From the NCBI GenBank assembly GCA_026419315.1, contig JANZZQ010000005.1, forward strand, positions 1 through 18,736: a stretch of DNA of 18,736 bases. Direction: 5' to 3'. The notes below the pieces were generated by a model, which saw only the letters and a list, made by a program, of their open reading frames with translations, was not told the DNA's origin and did no database searches. Each line of letters begins with the position of its first letter. Positions within the stretch are counted from its first letter, which is position 1. The position numbers and the translations under genes were made by a program. The stretch comes from Armatimonadota bacterium (GTDB lineage: Bacteria > Armatimonadota > Fervidibacteria > Fervidibacterales > Fervidibacteraceae). Below, piece after piece: positions 14,360 to 18,736 of this stretch.

Positions 14360-15037
14360 TCAAGAGTTTATCGTTTCTCTCAGTGTTCGCAAAAATGATT
14401 CCACTTCCCCAGCTTTGTGAGGTGAGGCGATTTCTTGAACAGCTGCGCTAATTGTCAAAGGCGCAGCAATTTGTTCTGCAATTGCTACAGTTTCACCTTG
14501 CTCCCCCTGCAAAGTATGCAACCCAAAGAACAAGATGGAAAGTCCGTGGCGAAGCAAGAAGTTTTGAATTTCCCAAAGCAAGTTTCGGGAGCGCCAACTT
14601 AAGACATGAACTTGGGTTCGTTGACCGAAAGAGACCACCCGCTCCTTCAAACCGAAGACTTGGGCCCACACAACTGCGAGGGAGGCTTTGGGGTCATGCC
14701 AAAAATATCGTCCGAAAACTTCCAATTGCTTTTCGTCTAAACTTTCCGCCCAATGAAGGGTCGCAATGCTTTCTCCCAAAACCGCCGTCAAAGACCTATC
14801 CACCTTAAGGTCAAACAAAACCGCAATGGTTTGCCCATCACCGTCTATGCCCAAAATTGGCACGATAATTCCAAGAGGCGTTGTCAAGTTCCCACCGACT
14901 GGAAGCACGGGAACTGTCAAATTCCAAAGTTTCATCGGTTGAACTGAATGGCGCAACCATTGTTCAACCCAATCAGGGTCTGTCACGGGCGACAAAGAAC
15001 TTGACCGTCCGTCTGGAAACCTGATAATTCCCCCCAT
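14360..15037 (-). CDS. Uncharacterised protein with faint PD-(D/E)XK nuclease-like features
   Basis: I do not recognise this gene. An ATG at 15037 gives 225 residues and has AGGAGGTGA upstream (13 nt from the GGAGG core). An earlier in-frame ATG (15097, 245 residues) lies before the transcription start implied by the promoter described below and has no ribosome binding site. Residues about 55-100 read GIIVPILG-ID-GDG...AVLFDLK, resembling the core strands of PD-(D/E)XK enzymes such as NucS (Gly-x-Ile-Asp ... Glu-x-Lys) with Asp76-Leu-Lys78. The usual catalytic Asp of the first strand is not clearly present, so any nuclease role is doubtful. There are no signal or membrane segments. It is the first gene of the signalling operon: the GGDEF start follows about 22 nt after its stop. 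Confidence 0.6.
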   Translation of the reverse strand: MGGIIRFPDGRSSSLSPVTDPDWVEQWLRHSVQPMKLWNLTVPVLPVGGNLTTPLGIIVPILGIDGDGQTIAVLFDLKVDRSLTAVLGESIATLHWAESLDEKQLEVFGRYFWHDPKASLAVVWAQVFGLKERVVSFGQRTQVHVLSWRSRNLLWEIQNFLLRHGLSILFFGLHTLQGEQGETVAIAEQIAAPLTISAAVQEIASPHKAGEVESFLRTLRETINS

Positions 15038-15098
15038 TTCCGCCCTTTCACCTCCTCTGTCCAAAAACCTTATCACACCCCGACGCCGTTGTGTCATT

Positions 15099-15127
15099 GT
15101 TATATCACAGCACTTTCAACTAAGCAA
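15099..15127 (-). promoter_or_regulatory. Possible sigma-70-type promoter for the signalling operon
   Basis: On the minus strand TTGCTT (15127-15122) and TATAAC (15104-15099) are separated by exactly 17 nt. The -10 matches consensus at five of six positions, the -35 at three. Transcription would start near 15092, inside the codons of the longer version of the first operon gene, which supports the shorter start at 15037. The site lies in the 46-nt gap between the divergent signalling operon and thiE. Confidence 0.45.
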
Positions 15128-15143
15128 GGAGGGAAGTCACACA

Positions 15144-15794
15144 ATGAAACGCATCGCTGGCGTTTACGTCGTAACTGATAGGTTTGTCAACCCCAATCGC
15201 TCGCATTTAGACATAGCCAGGGCAGCAGTTGCTGGTGGTGCTTCAATCCTTCAATTGCGAGACAAAGAAGCGACAACCCGTCAACTTTTAGAGTGGGCGA
15301 GGGCAATTCGCGATTTGACGCGGCGAGCGGAAATTTTGTTCATAGTCAACGACCGAGTCGACATTGCCCTTGCTGCCGATGCCGATGGAGTCCACCTCGG
15401 TGACGACGATATGCCCGTGCCAGTTGCCCGTCGCTTACTCGGCTCCGGGAAAATCATCGGTCGTTCGGTAGCAGACGAGGAAGAAGCGCTCAGGGCAATT
15501 GCCGAAGGTGCAGACTACGTGAGCATTGGCTCGGTCTTCTCCACATCAACGAAACCTGACGCCGGTGAACCAGTAGGGGTTGAAGCGGTCAAAAGAGTCC
15601 GCCAAGCCCTGCCGCCAGATTACCCGTTGGTTGCAATTGGTGGCATAAATTTGCAAAATGCAGCGGCAGTGTTTGAAGCAGGTGCAGATGCCGTTGCCGT
15701 CGTATCGGCGATTGCCTGTGCCGACGACCCCGTTGCGGTTATCCGTCAATTTCAACAACTTTGGGCGAAAATTCGCGGCAGCGCGAGCAAATAG
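15144..15794 (+). CDS. thiE: Thiamine-phosphate synthase
   Basis: A 216-residue TIM-barrel enzyme that couples the hydroxymethylpyrimidine diphosphate and thiazole phosphate moieties to thiamine phosphate. Recognised by VYVVTDR at the start, ILQLRDKEA (pyrimidine-diphosphate and Mg contacts), FIVNDRVDIALAADADGVHLGDDD, IGRSVAD, YVSIGSVFSTSTKPD (the GPVFPTxTK block, varied) and VAIGGI..NAAAVFEAGADAVAVVSAI. Length is typical. The ATG at 15144 has AAGGAGGG 10 nt upstream. No TPP riboswitch fits in the 46-nt gap before it. It precedes thiL on the same strand with a 171-nt gap, so the two probably act in consecutive steps. thiC, thiD and thiG are not in the window. Confidence 0.95.
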   Translation: MKRIAGVYVVTDRFVNPNRSHLDIARAAVAGGASILQLRDKEATTRQLLEWARAIRDLTRRAEILFIVNDRVDIALAADADGVHLGDDDMPVPVARRLLGSGKIIGRSVADEEEALRAIAEGADYVSIGSVFSTSTKPDAGEPVGVEAVKRVRQALPPDYPLVAIGGINLQNAAAVFEAGADAVAVVSAIACADDPVAVIRQFQQLWAKIRGSASK

Positions 15795-15965
15795 ATAACC
15801 TTTGCGGGAATCCTTTGATAGCGGGCAAAAATTTCTTTCCTGGACAGCGAACATCCGATGAGCCGAGAATCTCCTCCGGTCGTGTAGCACAACCCTCCAA
15901 CGGGTAAGCCGCGAAAGGGTTAGCAAACTGACGTTAAAAGTTGACACGAACAGGCGGTGAATAAG

Positions 15966-16976
15966 ATGAAGGTGAACGAACTCGGTGAATATCCATTGGT
16001 TGCCCGATTATGCGAGCGGTTGCAGCGGGTTTTCGGGGTTGACAAAAGAGTGTTAGTTGGGTTGGGCGATGACGCAGCGGTTTTGGAAGTCAATGGCGTT
16101 CGGCTGATCTTGACAATTGACACTCAACTTGAAAACGCTCATTTCAGACTTAGGTGGATGCCCGCCTTTGATTTGGGGTGGAAATCGGTCGCAATCAGCA
16201 TCAGCGATGTGGTTGCGATGGGAGGCAAACCCGTTGCGGCACTTTTGGGGCTTGGCTTGACTGGGGAAGAAACTGTCGCTTTTGTTGATGAGTTTTACGA
16301 AGGGGCAATTTCTATCTGTCAGTCCACTGGGACTTTACTGCTTGGTGGTGACACGGTTCGTTCACCGATTGGGCTGATGGTCAGCAGCATTGTGGTTGGA
16401 GTCCTTGAAGGCGAACCGATCAAGCGCAAGGGAGCTCAAATTGACGACGCAATCATTGCGACGGGTTTTGTGGGAGAGGCGGCTGCTGGTTTTTGGCTTC
16501 TGGAGGAAGGTGTCGGCGATGTCGCCACCTCCCCACTACTCCAAAGGTGCGTTCAGAAGTTTAGGCGTCCTACCCCGCGCACAAACGCTTTGGATATTCT
16601 CCGCTCTTTCCCCGTTCACGCTGCCATTGACATTAGCGATGGCTTAGTGATTGACGCGCAAAGGATGGCTATTGCTAGCAAGGTTCAGATTGTTTTGGAC
16701 TTGACACAATTTCCGATAAGCGAACCCCTCAAAGAAGCAGCGAAGGTTGTCGGGAAAGACCCTTTAACTCTTGCCTTGACTGGGGGCGAGGATTACGAGT
16801 TGTTGCTTTCCGTCCCCTCACCGGTGGCAAAAAATCTTTGTCAAGCAATGGCAGAAGCAGGTATCCCCACCCACCAAATCGGGGTCGTCTCAAGTGCCCA
16901 CTCTGAGGGTGAAGTGCTCGGCAAAAATCCCGATGGGAGTGTTTCTGCGCTGAAAGGAGGTTTCCAACATTTTTGA
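15966..16976 (+). CDS. thiL: Thiamine-monophosphate kinase
   Basis: A 336-residue PurM/ThiL-fold kinase that phosphorylates thiamine monophosphate to the cofactor thiamine diphosphate. Motifs in order: GLGDDAAVL (GDDAA, residues 34-38), the SISDVVAMGGKPVAALLGLGL block, LLGGDTVRS, AAIDISDGLVIDA (Mg-ATP site) and LALTGGEDYELL. The start is taken as ATG 15966 because GGCGGTGA lies 5 nt upstream; a GTG three codons earlier would sit inside that site. The 171-nt gap after thiE contains no recognisable gene. It converges on the sugar ATPase gene, whose stop is 49 nt away, and no convincing terminator lies between. Confidence 0.95.
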   Translation: MKVNELGEYPLVARLCERLQRVFGVDKRVLVGLGDDAAVLEVNGVRLILTIDTQLENAHFRLRWMPAFDLGWKSVAISISDVVAMGGKPVAALLGLGLTGEETVAFVDEFYEGAISICQSTGTLLLGGDTVRSPIGLMVSSIVVGVLEGEPIKRKGAQIDDAIIATGFVGEAAAGFWLLEEGVGDVATSPLLQRCVQKFRRPTPRTNALDILRSFPVHAAIDISDGLVIDAQRMAIASKVQIVLDLTQFPISEPLKEAAKVVGKDPLTLALTGGEDYELLLSVPSPVAKNLCQAMAEAGIPTHQIGVVSSAHSEGEVLGKNPDGSVSALKGGFQHF

Positions 16977-17025
16977 TTGTGCACCCAACTCTTTCGCCTT
17001 CGCGCTCTTTCAAGCTGCATTTTTT

Positions 17026-18558
17026 TCAAGCAGCGCCTTTAGCCAAGTGACCGCCCGTCGCATAGAACATGATTTGCTCTTCAGGAGTGTTGGGGGGAAA
17101 CTCAGCGACGATGCGTCCATGGTGCATAACCAGGATTCGGTCAGCGAGAGCCAAAACTTCTGGCAACTCCGATGAGGCGAACAAGACAGCAACGCCTTCG
17201 TCGTGGGCAAGATGGCGGATGAACCTGTAAAGTTCAGCTCGTGCCCCAACATCGACTCCCCTCGTCGGCTCGTCAAGCAGCAAAACTTTGGGTTTAACCA
17301 AAAGCCAACGGCTTAACAAAACCTTTTGTTGGTTCCCGCCCGAAAGGTTTACGACAGGCATTGAAGGTATCGGTGGCTGGATGTTCAACTGCTCATACGC
17401 ACTCCAAATCGCCTGTTCTTCAGCGCGGCGCTTGACAAATTGAAAGCGAGAGAATTGCCTCAACGCTGCAAGCGATATGTTGTGCCCTGCGGTCATCGTC
17501 AAGATCAACCCGGTCGTCTTTCGGTCTTCTGTTACCAACCCGATACCCGCTTTTATCGCTTCAATTGGCGACCTGAAGAAAATCGGGCTGCCTTCGAGCA
17601 AAATTTCACCGCTCACCACTATGCCTGGCGGGGCACCGAAAACCGTTAGCAACAACTCAGACCTGCCAGCACCGAGCAACCCGAAAATCCCGACGACTTC
17701 GCCCTTACGAACTTGCAGTGACGCCTCGTCTAAAAGCCTTTTTTGCGGGTTAATTTTGTCAACGACCACAAGGTTGCGGACTTCAAGCATGGGAGTTCCG
17801 ACTTTCTCGGGAGCGATGTGAGGTTCAAATTCTTCGACCTCGCGACCAACCATCATCGCAACGACTTGTCTTGGGTCTGCCTCTGCGGTCTTGACGGTTC
17901 CCACTTTCCTCCCGTCCCTAAGAACGGTTATTCGGTCACTGATAGTGAAAACTTCCCTCAGCCTGTGCGAAACATACAAGATGGTCGTCCCTTGAGCCTT
18001 GAGTTTGCGTATGATGTCGTAAAGTTTTTGCGTCTCCGCTTCCGTGAGCGCTGAGGTTGGTTCGTCCATGATGAGGATTCTGGCGTTCTGAGACAACGCC
18101 TTTGCAATCTCTGTCAATTGCTGTTTTCCAACGGGCAACTCCCTCACTTTCGCACTGGGGTCAATAGTTGGGTCTAATTGTGCGAGGACTTTTTGGGCTT
18201 CTTCCCGCATTCCCGCGAAATCAACGACGCCCCAAAACTTTGTTGGCTCGCGTCCCAAAAAAATATTCTCAGCAACTGTCAAGTCGGGAACGAGGTTGAG
18301 TTCTTGGTAAATGACAGCAATTCCGGCGGCTCGCGAGTCTTTCGGGGTGCGAATGTTAACTGGTTTGCCGTCAATCAATATCTCACCTTCATAGTCACTG
18401 TAAGCGCCACCGAGAATCTTCATCAGGGTTGACTTGCCAGCACCGTTTTGTCCAACTATGGCGTGGATTTCCCCTCTTTCCGCTTCAAAGTCAACCTTGT
18501 CCAAAGCCAAAACCCCGGGAAACCTCTTCGTTATTTTCCTCATCTCCAAAAACGCCAT
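17026..18558 (-). CDS. Sugar ABC importer ATP-binding protein with two ATPase domains (RbsA/XylG/MglA family)
   Basis: A 510-residue cytoplasmic ATPase subunit powering uptake of a monosaccharide (ribose, xylose, galactose or similar). The first domain has Walker A GQNGAGKST (36-44), signature LPVGKQQ, Walker B ILIMDEPTSAL and H-loop VSHRL. The second has the degenerate Walker A GLLGAGRSE, signature LSGGNQQK and Walker B VLLLDEPTRGVDVGA. This asymmetric pattern is normal for the family. The ATG at 18558 has GAGGTGA about 10 nt upstream, overlapping the end of the preceding gene 8 nt away. No membrane permease or sugar-binding protein follows, because the next gene (thiL) is convergent. Its partners must therefore lie upstream beyond the contig end or elsewhere. 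The substrate cannot be told from the ATPase. Confidence 0.95.
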   Translation of the reverse strand: MAFLEMRKITKRFPGVLALDKVDFEAERGEIHAIVGQNGAGKSTLMKILGGAYSDYEGEILIDGKPVNIRTPKDSRAAGIAVIYQELNLVPDLTVAENIFLGREPTKFWGVVDFAGMREEAQKVLAQLDPTIDPSAKVRELPVGKQQLTEIAKALSQNARILIMDEPTSALTEAETQKLYDIIRKLKAQGTTILYVSHRLREVFTISDRITVLRDGRKVGTVKTAEADPRQVVAMMVGREVEEFEPHIAPEKVGTPMLEVRNLVVVDKINPQKRLLDEASLQVRKGEVVGIFGLLGAGRSELLLTVFGAPPGIVVSGEILLEGSPIFFRSPIEAIKAGIGLVTEDRKTTGLILTMTAGHNISLAALRQFSRFQFVKRRAEEQAIWSAYEQLNIQPPIPSMPVVNLSGGNQQKVLLSRWLLVKPKVLLLDEPTRGVDVGARAELYRFIRHLAHDEGVAVLFASSELPEVLALADRILVMHHGRIVAEFPPNTPEEQIMFYATGGHLAKGAA

Positions 18559-18566
18559 TTCTCAAT

Positions 18567-18717
18567 TCACCTCGCCTCCAAATTTTGCCGCATCGTCCCC
18601 CTGCTGACAAACTCGCTTGGTAGGTTGAAGGGTTCAAACCCGCCGCGAGCCAAATTCTCGATGTTGCGACCAAAGAAAAGCCGCCTCGTCTGGTCAGTAA
18701 CTTCCTTCCCATAAGCC
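18567..18717 (-). CDS. C-terminus of an unrecognised gene, cut by the contig end
   Basis: An open frame enters from the right edge and ends at the stop 18569-18567. About 49 residues are genomic (ending ...GTMRQNLEAR), and the last codons at the edge run into adapter sequence. The tail is polar, with motifs such as RLFFGRNIENLARGG and FEPFNLPSEF, and no membrane segment. It is probably not the sugar permease. Its stop is 8 nt from the ATPase start and its end holds that gene's ribosome binding site, so the two are coupled. A sugar-metabolism enzyme is plausible from context only; I cannot name the family. Confidence 0.65.
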
Positions 18718-18736
18718 CTGTCTCTTATACACATCT
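18718..18736 (+). other. Nextera/Tn5 mosaic-end adapter sequence (artefact)
   Basis: The final 19 bases, CTGTCTCTTATACACATCT, are identical to the transposase mosaic end used in Nextera library preparation. They are untrimmed adapter, not genomic DNA, and they mark the true end of the assembled sequence at 18717. Confidence 0.97.

Noticed and set aside
15098..15143. Possible TPP riboswitch before thiE
   Set aside because: The gap is only 46 nt and has none of the conserved CUGAGA or ACCUGAUCUGG elements.
15795..15965. Gap between thiE and thiL searched for a third thiamine gene or RNA
   Set aside because: At 171 nt it has no supported reading frame on the plus strand and no recognisable RNA motif.
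17014..17034. GCTGC/GCAGC hairpin with a T-run between thiL and the sugar ATPase gene, looking like a terminator
   Set aside because: The T-run is inside the loop, not after the stem, the stem is only 5 bp, and it overlaps the ATPase stop codon.
18628..18645. GGGTTCAAACCC resembling a tRNA T-arm
   Set aside because: No acceptor, anticodon or D-arm can be built around it, and the stretch is inside an open reading frame.

Overview
This 18.7 kb window comes from an uncultured bacterium. It is bacterial by its dense co-oriented gene strings, Shine-Dalgarno sites and bacterial protein families. The mix of a secreted glycosidase, a WD40 propeller, an Hsp20/Lon heat-shock cluster, a sugar ABC ATPase and multidomain c-di-GMP-type regulators would fit a hot-spring sugar-degrading lineage such as Armatimonadota (Fervidibacter-like). 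That placement is a guess from gene style; no marker gene in the window settles it. The last 19 bases are exactly the Nextera transposase mosaic-end sequence, so genomic sequence stops at 18717 and the window is probably the end of an assembled contig. Layout, left to right (nearly everything is on the minus strand, so operons read right to left): (a) the edge holds the first 18 codons of an unknown gene whose ribosome binding site lies in a GC-rich hairpin; (b) 112-3627 is a run WD40 propeller - PlsC-type acyltransferase - secreted GH-A-clan glycosidase homologue that appears to have lost its acid/base glutamate; (c) 3717-4749 is an NAD(P)-dependent epimerase/dehydratase broken by a one-base frameshift; (d) 4844-6646 is a one-piece ABC exporter, followed by about 500 bp with no gene; (e) 7154-10235 is a protein-quality-control operon hsp20 - small exported coiled-coil protein - lon; (f) 10292-11209 is a UbiA-family prenyl-phosphate phosphoribosyltransferase; (g) 11230-15037 is a tight signalling operon: a protein with faint nuclease-like features, a GAF-GAF-GGDEF protein ending in a histidine-kinase H-box but no kinase domain, and a REC-GAF-HD-GYP response regulator; (h) 15144-16976, on the plus strand, carries thiE and thiL for thiamine phosphate and diphosphate synthesis; (i) 17026-18558 is the twin-ATPase subunit of a ribose/xylose-type sugar importer, preceded by the C-terminus of an unrecognised gene cut by the contig end. 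The most interesting part is the signalling operon. Its GGDEF domain keeps the GGDEF loop and an RxxD inhibitory site but has Asn instead of the conserved guanine-contacting Asp. The same protein carries an orphan H-box whose neighbouring acidic residue is Gly. Its partner HD-GYP has QD instead of HD and GL instead of GK, while its receiver domain looks fully functional. Together these read as a phosphorelay and cyclic-dinucleotide module with altered chemistry on both the synthesis and the degradation side. That is inference from residues and needs biochemical testing.
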